This document shows, in pieces, positions 6,822 through 13,943 of a stretch of 19,858 nucleotides of DNA. The notes under the pieces were generated by a model. It ran no database searches, was not told where the DNA came from, and saw only the letters and a program-made list of their open reading frames with translations. A program made the position numbers and the translations under genes. The stretch covers positions 1-19,858 of the forward strand of contig CALJJF010000183.1 in the NCBI GenBank assembly GCA_937973935.1, read 5' to 3'. The stretch is from MKRK01 sp001896915 (GTDB lineage Bacteria; Bacillota; Clostridia; Oscillospirales; Acutalibacteraceae). Numbering within the stretch: position 1 is the stretch's first letter; every line of letters starts with the position of its first letter.

Positions 6822-7619
6822 ATGAATGATATAATAGCTCAAAATAAAGCAAGCTGGGACGCTATTGCCGATTCATTTTTCGGGGTCACAGCGCTACCTA
6901 CATATGGTTGCCTTTGTCCAACAGAAGATGAATTACACCTTTTTCCTCAATTACAAGATAAGAAAGTGCTTGATATCGGCTGTGGCAGCGGTCATTCGCT
7001 GAAATGGTGCGGTGATCACGGTGCAAGCGAATTGTGGGGGCTTGATTTATCCACAAAGCAATTGGAAAATGCCACTGGATTTCTTTCTGCAAACGGATAT
7101 ACACCTAAGCTTTATAATTCGCCCATGGAGCAAAACCCCGGACTTCCGCAGGACTATTTTAACATTGTTTATTCTATTTATGCCATCGGTTGGACGGTTG
7201 ATATACAAACAACTTTTAATCTGATTTCATCCTATTTGAAAAAAGATGGCATCTTCATTTTTTCATGGGATCATCCCTTTATGCATTGTATAGATACGGC
7301 GGATGAACAACTTGTTTTTTCGGGCAGTTATTATGAAAATGAGCCATTTATGTTTAAGAAAAATATAGAAAAATCTGCAAACAGAAGCAATGCTGACCAT
7401 AGTAAAGAAAGCGGTCATCCGCTGACATTATATAACCGACGACTTTCGGATTACATAAACGCTCTGGCTCGTGCAAATTTTATGATCGAACAACTCATTG
7501 AAGAAACCGACAGCGAAACATTAGCCCGGGAATGTGAATTCAGTTCCAGCTATTATGCAGCGTGCAAAGCAAAAAAATTCCCACTTTCATTTGTTATTAA
7601 AGCAAGGAAGATTATGTAG
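6822..7619 (+). CDS. Class I SAM-dependent methyltransferase
   Basis: 265 residues. The SAM-binding motif I VLDIGCGSG is at 49-57, followed by the acidic end of strand 2 (LWGLDLS) and a motif IV-like FNIVYSIYAIGW. The fold is a typical Methyltransf_11/25 type, acting on a small molecule, but the substrate is unknown. GAGGAG precedes ATG 6822 by about 7 bases; 12 bases separate it from the epimerase gene. The C-terminal third carries a basic, Ser/Asn-rich stretch (about 180-200) that may cover the active site. Similar enzymes commonly neighbour GNATs and AraC regulators in clostridial resistance-like clusters. Confidence 0.88.
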   Translation: MNDIIAQNKASWDAIADSFFGVTALPTYGCLCPTEDELHLFPQLQDKKVLDIGCGSGHSLKWCGDHGASELWGLDLSTKQLENATGFLSANGYTPKLYNSPMEQNPGLPQDYFNIVYSIYAIGWTVDIQTTFNLISSYLKKDGIFIFSWDHPFMHCIDTADEQLVFSGSYYENEPFMFKKNIEKSANRSNADHSKESGHPLTLYNRRLSDYINALARANFMIEQLIEETDSETLARECEFSSSYYAACKAKKFPLSFVIKARKIM

Positions 7620-7656
7620 AATTAGTGTGATATTAGATAATATTTCGGAGGGCTTC

Positions 7657-7815
7657 ATGAATTATAACATAATCCATATTGTCGGTGCCTCCGACGCCGG
7701 TACATCCACATTAGGACAAGCACTGGATCAAAACTATGGCTATAAATGGGTGGATACAGACGATTACTTTTGGCAACCAACCGATCCACCGTTTGAGAAA
7801 GAGGGGTCGTTATGA
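7657..7815 (+). pseudogene. N-terminal stub of an adenylate-kinase-like P-loop protein
   Basis: 52 residues: IIHIVGASDAGTSTLGQAL gives a Walker A-like loop in which Gly and Lys positions are altered (GASDAGTST), then YKWVDTDDYFWQPTDPPF, a segment characteristic of small AAA-type nucleotide kinases of about 170-190 aa. The protein stops a few residues later, losing the lid, Walker B partner and C-terminal core. Its stop overlaps the next gene by ATGA (7812-7815), so a deletion seems to have joined the stub to its neighbour. GGAGGG at about 7648-7652 gives it a ribosome site, so it could now serve as a leader that couples translation. Confidence 0.72.
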
Positions 7816-9155
7816 AAAACCTTATTTTTATTGAGGGCGTCTCGGGTGTTGGAAAGACAACGATGGTGCGAAAAACATGTGATACATTACGCAATATGGG
7901 TTATGCTGCAAGTTGCCATCTCGAAGGTGACCCGGATAGTCCACTCGACTTGTGTTGGGTTGCTTATCTGGAAATCTCTGAATATAAAGAGCTTTTGAAC
8001 AACTATCCTCAATTTGCAGATGACCTTGCGCGAAATGTCATTTATCAAGGGGACTACGTTCTGTTGCGTTATCAATTGGAACGGATAAACGTATACTCGC
8101 CAGAGCTTCATGATGAATTACACAAGCGGGAATTTTGTTATAATCCTACAAATAAATTACCTCTTCAAAAATTTACCGAGGTGTTTTTGAGCCTTTGGAC
8201 ACGTTATGTTGAAAGTGCCGAAACAACACAAGATTACGTGGTCTTCGACGCTTCACTCGTAAGTCACATGACAAATGATTTAATGCGTAATTATAACGCT
8301 TCCGAAGATGAGCTGGTTGCCCATATAGAAGTTTTGCTCACAGCGATCCAATCATTGAATCCAATTGTTTTTTATCTTTCATCACAAAGTGTTAGAGAAC
8401 GCTTGATAGAAGCGAGAAAAAGTCGAGGCCAATCTCTACCAACAGAAGAACAGATACTATTCTGGGAGCAGCGAAAACAAAAAGATTTCCCAGTGTTATC
8501 AAATCTACCAGTTGAATCGCATATTTTGGACATCTCAGATGATAACTGGGATTCAGCACTTGATACGGTTGTAACATGTATAAAAAATGCCGCTGAAACC
8601 GATAGGGAACGTCAAGCCAGAATATATCCTATCATATTAAGCGAATATAACCCTGCGTGGGTAGAGTGTTTTTCAGAAGAAAAGGCCAATCTGATGCGAT
8701 TGGTCGGCTCGGAAAACATCGTGCGAATCAGCCATATCGGTAGTACATCCGTGCCCGGACTTACGGCAAAACCTACTGTAGATATTTTGCTTGAAATTAA
8801 TGAAGCCACTGACATAGACAAACTGATTGCCTCTCTGCCCGAAGCAGAATACATTTGCTTGAACGAAGCGGGACTTACAATACCAACCCCATCGCCACAT
8901 TTGATGATTCTAAAAGGTTATACATCCACCGGTTTTGCCGAAAAGGTTTATCACATTCATGTTCGCTACCCCGGTGACTATGACGAGTTGTATTTCAGGG
9001 ATTATCTGATTGCCCATCCCGAAACCGCAGCCGAATATGCCCAGTTAAAACGCAAGCTGTTCCAAGATTACGAGCATAACAGGGATGGCTATACCGAAGC
9101 TAAAGGTGAATTTGTAAGAGAAATAACCAACAAATCAAGAGAAGAAAAATTTTGA
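7812..9155 (+). CDS. Fusion of a P-loop kinase-like domain and a GrpB (UPF0157) domain
   Basis: 447 residues in one unbroken frame. Residues 1-260: a thymidylate-kinase-like NTPase with Walker A GVSGVGKTT (9-17), a probable Asp strand (VVFDASLVS) and helical lid with RERLIEARKSRGQ. Residues ~268-440: a GrpB domain with SEYNPAWVECF, the signature RISHIGSTSVPGLTAKPTVD (from ~305) and the HIHVRYPGDY segment. GrpB proteins have a nucleotidyltransferase-like fold and unknown substrate; in actinobacteria a GrpB domain is known fused to dephospho-CoA kinase, so kinase-GrpB pairing has a precedent. Start ATG 7812 overlaps the upstream stub by ATGA. Which molecule it phosphorylates or nucleotidylates is unknown. 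Confidence 0.85.
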   Translation: MKNLIFIEGVSGVGKTTMVRKTCDTLRNMGYAASCHLEGDPDSPLDLCWVAYLEISEYKELLNNYPQFADDLARNVIYQGDYVLLRYQLERINVYSPELHDELHKREFCYNPTNKLPLQKFTEVFLSLWTRYVESAETTQDYVVFDASLVSHMTNDLMRNYNASEDELVAHIEVLLTAIQSLNPIVFYLSSQSVRERLIEARKSRGQSLPTEEQILFWEQRKQKDFPVLSNLPVESHILDISDDNWDSALDTVVTCIKNAAETDRERQARIYPIILSEYNPAWVECFSEEKANLMRLVGSENIVRISHIGSTSVPGLTAKPTVDILLEINEATDIDKLIASLPEAEYICLNEAGLTIPTPSPHLMILKGYTSTGFAEKVYHIHVRYPGDYDELYFRDYLIAHPETAAEYAQLKRKLFQDYEHNRDGYTEAKGEFVREITNKSREEKF

Positions 9156-9183
9156 ATCTTAAAGGAATGGAGCGAAAGACATA

Positions 9184-10263
9184 ATGACACATAAAGGCAC
9201 GTTAACACTTGAAACTGAACGACTAATACTTAGGCGGTTTGCACCACAGGATGCAGAACCGATGTTTCGCAACTGGGTGAACGACCCTGAAGTTACGCGA
9301 TTTTTGACGTGGCAACCTCACGGTTCAATTGATTTGACGCGCAAGATATCTTTGTCGGATATATCCAAATATGAAGATGACTCTTGCTATCAATGGGCAA
9401 TTGAACTCAAGTCACTGGGCGAGCCTATCGGCGGCATTAACGTGGTTTACATTGATAAAACATGCAATTGCTTTGAAGTCGCTTACCGCATAGGTAAAGC
9501 GTGGTGGCATCAAGGTTTTGCCAGCGAAGCACTTTCTTCCGTCATCAGATTCTTGTTTGAGAATGTCGGTGCAAATCGTATAGCCGCAAGGTATGACACC
9601 AGTAATCCGAACAGTGGAGCAGTTATGCGTAAGTGCGGTATGAGTTACGAAGGCACCTTGCGCCAGTCCGGCTACAACAATCAAGGTGTTTACGATGCCG
9701 CATGTTACGCTATACTTGCGGACGACTACTTTAACCGCAAGGATAACCAAACAAATAAAACAAGAGAAAATATTGTAACCATCAGAAGAGCTACTGAATT
9801 GATGTTTCAAAACATGTGGATTGCAATGCAAACAGTCGATTGGAACACCGAGATTTGCGGCGCACCTGCATGGCGGTATATCTATCACACTTTGCACTCA
9901 GCGGATAAATATTTTATCAACCCCATGAATTATACAGAGCCACCTTTTCAAATCCGGAACTTGGATTGGCCGGATACACCTTCTGATGTTATATTAAGTC
10001 GCGAAACATTGTTTGCGTATTACGAACAAGTGCGGCAAAAAATTCTTGATTTTCTGGACGGCTTGACTGAAGAGCAGTTAATCGATTGCCCAAACGGCAA
10101 ATTGTCGAAATTGGGACTTATTTGCAGTCAGTTTCGGCATATGTATGCCCATATCGGCATTCTCAACGGCGTAACAATTGCAAGAACAAACCAGTATCCA
10201 AGGGTTTTAAACGAATCAAGAAAACGTCCCGAGGGCTTGTATGATACCGATGTGAGGGAATGA
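9184..10263 (+). CDS. Fusion of a RimJ/RimL-type GNAT acetyltransferase and a DinB-like four-helix domain
   Basis: 359 residues without a break. Residues 1-182: a Rim-type GNAT starting LETERLILRRF, with the acetyl-CoA loop region AWWHQGFASEAL and the end motif TSNPNSGAVMRKCGM. Residues ~190-359: a DinB/YfiT-type helical bundle with candidate metal-binding histidines in YIYHTLHSADKYF and QFRHMYAHIG. DinB-like proteins are often thiol transferases or hydrolases that use bacillithiol or mycothiol in detoxification. The pairing of acetyltransferase and DinB domains in one chain is unusual. The joint lies in an Asn/Lys-rich linker (DNQTNKTREN). The stop overlaps the next ORF's potential ATG at 10260 by 4 bases. 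Confidence 0.83.
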   Translation: MTHKGTLTLETERLILRRFAPQDAEPMFRNWVNDPEVTRFLTWQPHGSIDLTRKISLSDISKYEDDSCYQWAIELKSLGEPIGGINVVYIDKTCNCFEVAYRIGKAWWHQGFASEALSSVIRFLFENVGANRIAARYDTSNPNSGAVMRKCGMSYEGTLRQSGYNNQGVYDAACYAILADDYFNRKDNQTNKTRENIVTIRRATELMFQNMWIAMQTVDWNTEICGAPAWRYIYHTLHSADKYFINPMNYTEPPFQIRNLDWPDTPSDVILSRETLFAYYEQVRQKILDFLDGLTEEQLIDCPNGKLSKLGLICSQFRHMYAHIGILNGVTIARTNQYPRVLNESRKRPEGLYDTDVRE

Positions 10264-10265
10264 AT

Positions 10266-10688
10266 ATGAACATTACATACAACGATGAACTTAAAGATTT
10301 ACCTCTTGAACAGTTACACAAATTATTTATAGCCGTGGGTTGGTCTGATGATGGAGAAATGTCGGAGGAGTTAAAAGCCGGTTTCATGCAGTCGTGGCTT
10401 AATTCTACAATGGTTGTTTCCGCATGGGACGGTGATCAATTGGTGGGCGCTGTCAGAGTGCTAAGCGATACCATTTTTCGCTCTATTATTCACGATTTAT
10501 TAGTTTCCCCTGACTATCAAGGGCAAGGTATTGGCAAAGAACTTGTGAATAGGTGCAAGAGTCATTTTCCCGATTCAGAATGGTTGGTTGGATGTGATAA
10601 AAAGAACACCGGGTTTTATAAAAAACTCGGATTTCAAAACACATTGGAAACGGGTGAATTTCTGGTCATTCCCTGCAAGCTGTTTTAA
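10266..10688 (+). CDS. GNAT-family N-acetyltransferase (small)
   Basis: About 140 residues, near the minimal GNAT length. Motif A is HDLLVSPDYQGQGIGKELVN with the QGQGIG acetyl-CoA loop, followed by a motif B region CDKKNTGFYKKLGFQ. The ATG at 10266 is preferred because GAGGGA at 10254-10259 lies 6 bases upstream; the ATG at 10260 would abut it. Substrate unknown. It is the third acetyltransferase domain in this series. After its stop, about 120 bases without a gene lead to the AraC regulator; no terminator is evident there. Confidence 0.88.
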   Translation: MNITYNDELKDLPLEQLHKLFIAVGWSDDGEMSEELKAGFMQSWLNSTMVVSAWDGDQLVGAVRVLSDTIFRSIIHDLLVSPDYQGQGIGKELVNRCKSHFPDSEWLVGCDKKNTGFYKKLGFQNTLETGEFLVIPCKLF

Positions 10689-10806
10689 TTCAACCCATCA
10701 ATTTTGGTCGAGCTTTTGACCGGATAATTGCTGACATGAAAAGATATAAACTTAGCAATTTTTATCAATGGTGAACACTAAAAATCAACTATAATAGGTG
10801 GCAGAA

Positions 10807-11634
10807 ATGAACTATAACGAACACATCGCAACAGCAATTGAATACATAGAAGAGAATTTGAAAAATGATATTAATATTGCTGATTGTGCAAATATTGGTG
10901 GATACTCACTCTATCACTTTTTGCGTGTGTTCAAAGATGCTACAGGTTTTACCCCTGCCGATTACATCAGAAAACGCAGACTTTCAGAAATTTCAAAAGA
11001 AATCATTAAAGGAAACGAATATATTTCAGAGGTTGCTTTTTCATATGGTTTTAATTCAAAAGAAAATTTTCTTAGAGCCTTTAAATCGGAGCATCATATT
11101 TTACCGTCTGAATATAAGTCGGCTGAAAACAGCTTAAAGCTATATGAGCGTTTTACCTTTGATGTCCTTCCCTTTTGCGTCACACCCAAAATCATAACGC
11201 TTGAAGCATTTCAGTTGACTGTTTATAAAAGTGATGAAGATTATACGCCGAAGTTCTGGAATAAATATAACTCCAAAAAAATGTCGCTCAATTTATCCAA
11301 CGGAAAAATCGTTAAAGATTACGGCGTTTGTGTTTGGAACATCAATAAGCAAAAGCTGGATTATTATATCGGTATTAAAACGCAAGACACAAATGGCAAT
11401 CTGTCCAACACGCAGAAGTTGACAATAAAAAGCGGATTGTATGCGGTATTTGCTACACCTGTTACTACCCAAAGCGACTTTGTAAACACTATTCATAAGA
11501 CCTGGGAATATATTTACAACGTTTGGCTTCCAAGCAGTGCATACAATCATGCAACCGGTTATGACTTTGAATGTTATATCGAAGAAAGCCGAACTTTTTC
11601 AGAGGATATTTATATCCCAATAAAGCGGGATTGA
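10807..11634 (+). CDS. AraC-family regulator with GyrI-like effector-binding domain
   Basis: 275 residues. The N-terminal ~100 residues hold the two AraC helix-turn-helix units (NIADCANIGGYSLYHFLRVF and ISEVAFSYGFNSKENFLRAF, with LPSEYK at the end). The remainder is a GyrI/Rob-type β-rich effector pocket (about 115-275), a fold that binds amphiphilic drugs or other hydrophobic compounds. AGGTGG at 10796-10801 precedes ATG 10807; the GTG at 10798 lies inside that site and is rejected. It is followed at 43 bases by a BtrH-N-like gene, a probable target or partner. Likely ligand-activated control of nearby cargo genes (inference). Confidence 0.9.
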   Translation: MNYNEHIATAIEYIEENLKNDINIADCANIGGYSLYHFLRVFKDATGFTPADYIRKRRLSEISKEIIKGNEYISEVAFSYGFNSKENFLRAFKSEHHILPSEYKSAENSLKLYERFTFDVLPFCVTPKIITLEAFQLTVYKSDEDYTPKFWNKYNSKKMSLNLSNGKIVKDYGVCVWNINKQKLDYYIGIKTQDTNGNLSNTQKLTIKSGLYAVFATPVTTQSDFVNTIHKTWEYIYNVWLPSSAYNHATGYDFECYIEESRTFSEDIYIPIKRD

Positions 11635-11677
11635 TATAAATAAAAGGTTAAATCATATATTTTGAGGAGATAACAAA

Positions 11678-12592
11678 ATGAAAAAGTTAAATGTATCATG
11701 GAATGGTATTAATGACCCGACCGGCTATCTGTTTTCATTTGCAAAATCACTGTCCTGTGTGGTTAAAAACAGCCCTTATACCGATATTGCAGAGGATATT
11801 ATTGCAACAAGCGGTTTTGCTTTTCGCATGTGGCTGAATACCGAGCTTTGCCCGAGCGCACTGAGTATTTGGGATTTTGGCCAACAACCCATCTGGCTTT
11901 CAAGCGGCGGGCTTGAATCCACTTTTGTAAGCTGTTGCTGGCAGCCTGAAAACGTGTTAAAGGAGGCTCGCCTTGACACACTACCCAAAATTAAAACAAG
12001 CATTGAAAATGGCGTCCCTGTTATTGCGTGGGATATCGGCGTTTTAGAATGGGGACTTATTACCGGCTACGACGAAGATAAACAGAAGTTTGCCACCCTT
12101 TCAATAACAGGCAGCACTGATGATATGGATTATTCAAAACTTGGCAACCGTGAAATGCCGATGCTTAATGTCGTCACCATCACAAGCAAAACCAATAAAA
12201 AGCAGGAAGATATTATAACTGACACATTAAAACTTGCAAAATCACATCTTTTAGGTGAGGAATGGTGCGATGAAAACAACAAAAAAGGTCTTGATGTTTA
12301 TCCACATCTCATCAACTTCTTTGTAATGGACGACACAAAATACGCCACTTGCTGGAATATGGAATATTATCTTGGCACTTATGCTGCGCTAAAATGGTAT
12401 GCGTGGAAATTTTTCGAGAAATATAAGTTCGTTCATCTTGCCGATCTTTACAAAACCGTATATGACAACTGGCAAAAAGCGTTTGATCTTAAAAAGTCGA
12501 TAGACATAACCATTGAAGAAAACAGAAAAGCAATCGCAGCTCTTTTAAAACAAGCTGAAGCCTATGAAAGAGAAGCGATAAATTTTATGTAG
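11678..12592 (+). CDS. Papain/C39-like protein resembling the BtrH N-terminal domain
   Basis: 304 residues. The part that I can match is a C39/BtrH-N-type core with GVPVIAWDIGVLEWGLITGYDEDKQ (about 112-136), the segment where cysteine-peptidase relatives carry their catalytic His; here it is replaced (Glu-Trp-Gly). Possible Cys in the N-terminal third: SLSCVVKNS, at about residue 27. BtrH is an acyltransferase of butirosin biosynthesis, but this family of AraC-linked proteins is uncharacterised. A helical C-terminal half (about 190-304) ends in a charged coiled-coil-like helix. GAGGAG precedes ATG 11678. Read as a non-peptidase ligand-binding or acyl-transfer protein; moderate certainty. Confidence 0.6.
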   Translation: MKKLNVSWNGINDPTGYLFSFAKSLSCVVKNSPYTDIAEDIIATSGFAFRMWLNTELCPSALSIWDFGQQPIWLSSGGLESTFVSCCWQPENVLKEARLDTLPKIKTSIENGVPVIAWDIGVLEWGLITGYDEDKQKFATLSITGSTDDMDYSKLGNREMPMLNVVTITSKTNKKQEDIITDTLKLAKSHLLGEEWCDENNKKGLDVYPHLINFFVMDDTKYATCWNMEYYLGTYAALKWYAWKFFEKYKFVHLADLYKTVYDNWQKAFDLKKSIDITIEENRKAIAALLKQAEAYEREAINFM

Positions 12593-12622
12593 CCAATAAA
12601 CAAAACCAAGTTGCTTTATTAA

Positions 12623-12895
12623 ACCAATTACCTTGAACCATGTAGCTTAATGGTGTTTCGGAGTGAGCCCTATGATGACGAATATTATCAGACAGCGGTA
12701 GGCAAATGCATGGCAGGTATTAATCGGTTCAATCCTGAAGTTTACGGGTATGAATACGCAAAAGAAATAGCGCCGAAAATGCAACTTGCACCCATGGGTT
12801 GGCGCGGCTATATTGAAATGTGCCCGGTGAGAAGCATAAAACAATCTTTCCAAATTCTATTGTTCCTAATAAATAATATACTGAATCACATCTAA
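12623..12895 (+). pseudogene. C-terminal fragment of an unidentified protein
   Basis: A protein-like frame opens after a stop at 12620-12622, with an ATG at 12650 but no ribosome site. It contains EPYDDEYYQTAVGKCMAGIN, then RFNPEVYGYEYAKEIAPKMQ and LAPMGWRGYIEMCPV, then drifts into a Leu/Ile-rich tail that looks non-native. I do not recognise the family. It seems the end of a gene cut at its 5' side, followed directly by the terminator at 12896. Confidence 0.45.
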
Positions 12896-12925
12896 GCGTC
12901 GTACAGAAATGTGCGGCGCTTTTTT
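12896..12925 (+). terminator. Intrinsic terminator closing the cargo series
   Basis: A 9-bp stem, GCGTCGTAC (12896-12904) and GTGCGGCGC (12911-12919), with two G·U-type pairs and a 6-base loop, followed by T6 (12920-12925). The first good plus-strand terminator after the promoter at 3801. The next ~145 bases hold no gene. Confidence 0.8.
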
Positions 12926-13070
12926 GCGCGCAAAAATATTTTTTCTCAGGAACAATTTGCCTTTCTCGTGTCGTTATTAAGTGAAAGGGTTAAAAACTCT
13001 TTCCCACAATTGAATAACAGTCCCCGGAGAGATACCTGCGTTTAAGGGATAGAGTGCGATGATATGAGCA

Positions 13071-13373
13071 TTGCCGAAAAGGATGCAGGAAACTTTATGC
13101 GATCTCTGTGAGATGCAGCAATGCACGCCCTCACTGTCACAGGCTGTCCGGCTGAAAGCACTCCAGCAAAACGGTAAACTGAACGATCAAGCATTATTAA
13201 AAATCATGTCAGAACAGAAAGCCAATCAAAAAGACAAGCTGACCTTTCAAGCTGAAAAATTCGCGTCCTACTTCCCGAAAGGCTATACAATCGAACAAAT
13301 GGAAGAATCCATTATCCGGATGCTGGACGAACGCCGCCGCGATATACAGAGGTCACGAGACGATGCAAGATAA
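13071..13373 (+). pseudogene. C-terminal ~100 residues of a conjugative-element ParB-like protein (copy B)
   Basis: Starting from a TTG at 13071 with no clear ribosome site and a stop just upstream in frame (13065-13067), the frame encodes the C-terminal part of ParB-like partition proteins of clostridial conjugative elements. These have a helical region ending in TPSLSQAVRLKALQQNGKLN, then KANQKDKLTFQAEKFASYFP and IEQMEESIIRM near the end. The N-terminal ParB nuclease-like domain and central HTH (typically ~200 residues) are absent. It could be expressed as a small DNA-binding fragment, but is best read as a relic. The last 90 bases repeat at 2287-2388. Confidence 0.72.
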
Positions 13374-13460
13374 TATCATTAACCGAACTAAATGATAAAA
13401 AGGCGGCAGCACTACCAAAAGTGCTGCCGTCGATAATTTAGCCAAAGATATTAAAAGTAT
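13284..13460 (+). repeat. Direct repeat B (parB tail plus hairpin plus ~30 bp)
   Basis: Partner of 2287-2465 in the same orientation. Order of elements in both: parB end, GATGAAAAA/GATAAAAA run, a GC-rich hairpin with CGGCAGCAC stem, then an AT-rich stretch before a minus-strand gene. It marks the right side of the cargo block. Confidence 0.65.
13402..13431 (-). terminator. Hairpin terminator for the minus-strand AraC pair
   Basis: Stem CGGCAGCAC (13404-13412) and GTGCTGCCG (13421-13429), extended by one G·U and one G·C pair, with an 8-base loop. The T5 run follows on the minus strand, so it fits the gene ending at 13466. Same stem core as 2405-2431. Confidence 0.68.
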
Positions 13461-13465
13461 TATAA

Positions 13466-13942
13466 TCATTTTGTTGCTTTAATTTCTTTAATAATATTTT
13501 TTCTAATCTCAAAGAATTTACAAAGCATATCAACATCACTTATTGATGGATTTTCTATTTCGATTTCTGGCTCAGCACATACAAAATATTCGTTATCCAA
13601 TATAATAAATCTTCCACCATTACCATGTTTGGGATTACAGTGTTTGCATTTTCGCAAGTTACAGATGAAAAAAGTTCTTAACTCATCGTGAATTGTCATT
13701 AAAACATCGTTTAATTTATCTGGTTTTGCAAGTGTAAAGTTTATCCTCCATATATCAGGCTTTGAAAAATTAAGCCTATATACACCAAGCCCATTATAAG
13801 TATATTTAAAATTATATGTTGCATACCATTTAGGGTTAGTTTTTGTTTTTTCAAAAAAATATTTAATATCTTCTTGCACTTGTTTTGGCAATAACTTTAC
13901 TGTTTCTTCAATTGTGGTTTTGCTATCAAGATAACTTTCCAT
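13466..13942 (-). CDS. Conserved hypothetical protein paired with AraC regulator
   Basis: 158 residues, cytoplasmic-looking, no membrane segment. Visible: an N-terminal helical part (EETVKLLPKQVQEDIKYFFE), aromatic β-like strands (PKWYATYNFKYTYNGLGVYR), and a zinc-knuckle-like CNLRKCKHCNPKHG at about residues 95-108 with three Cys and a His. The AraC stop lies one base before its ATG at 13942, with AAAGGAG 6-7 bases upstream, so the two genes are co-transcribed. I do not recognise a named family. Given its tight pairing it probably senses or processes the same small molecule as the regulator (inference). Confidence 0.7.
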   Translation of the reverse strand: MESYLDSKTTIEETVKLLPKQVQEDIKYFFEKTKTNPKWYATYNFKYTYNGLGVYRLNFSKPDIWRINFTLAKPDKLNDVLMTIHDELRTFFICNLRKCKHCNPKHGNGGRFIILDNEYFVCAEPEIEIENPSISDVDMLCKFFEIRKNIIKEIKATK

Positions 13943-13943
13943 T

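Noticed and set aside
9412..9897. 161-codon minus-strand frame
   Set aside because: Entirely antisense to the GNAT-DinB gene, with no ribosome site or protein-like motif.
10790..10795. TATAAT as -10 for the AraC gene at 10807
   Set aside because: It would place the transcription start at or just before the ATG and within the ribosome site, and there is no -35 at 16-18 bases.
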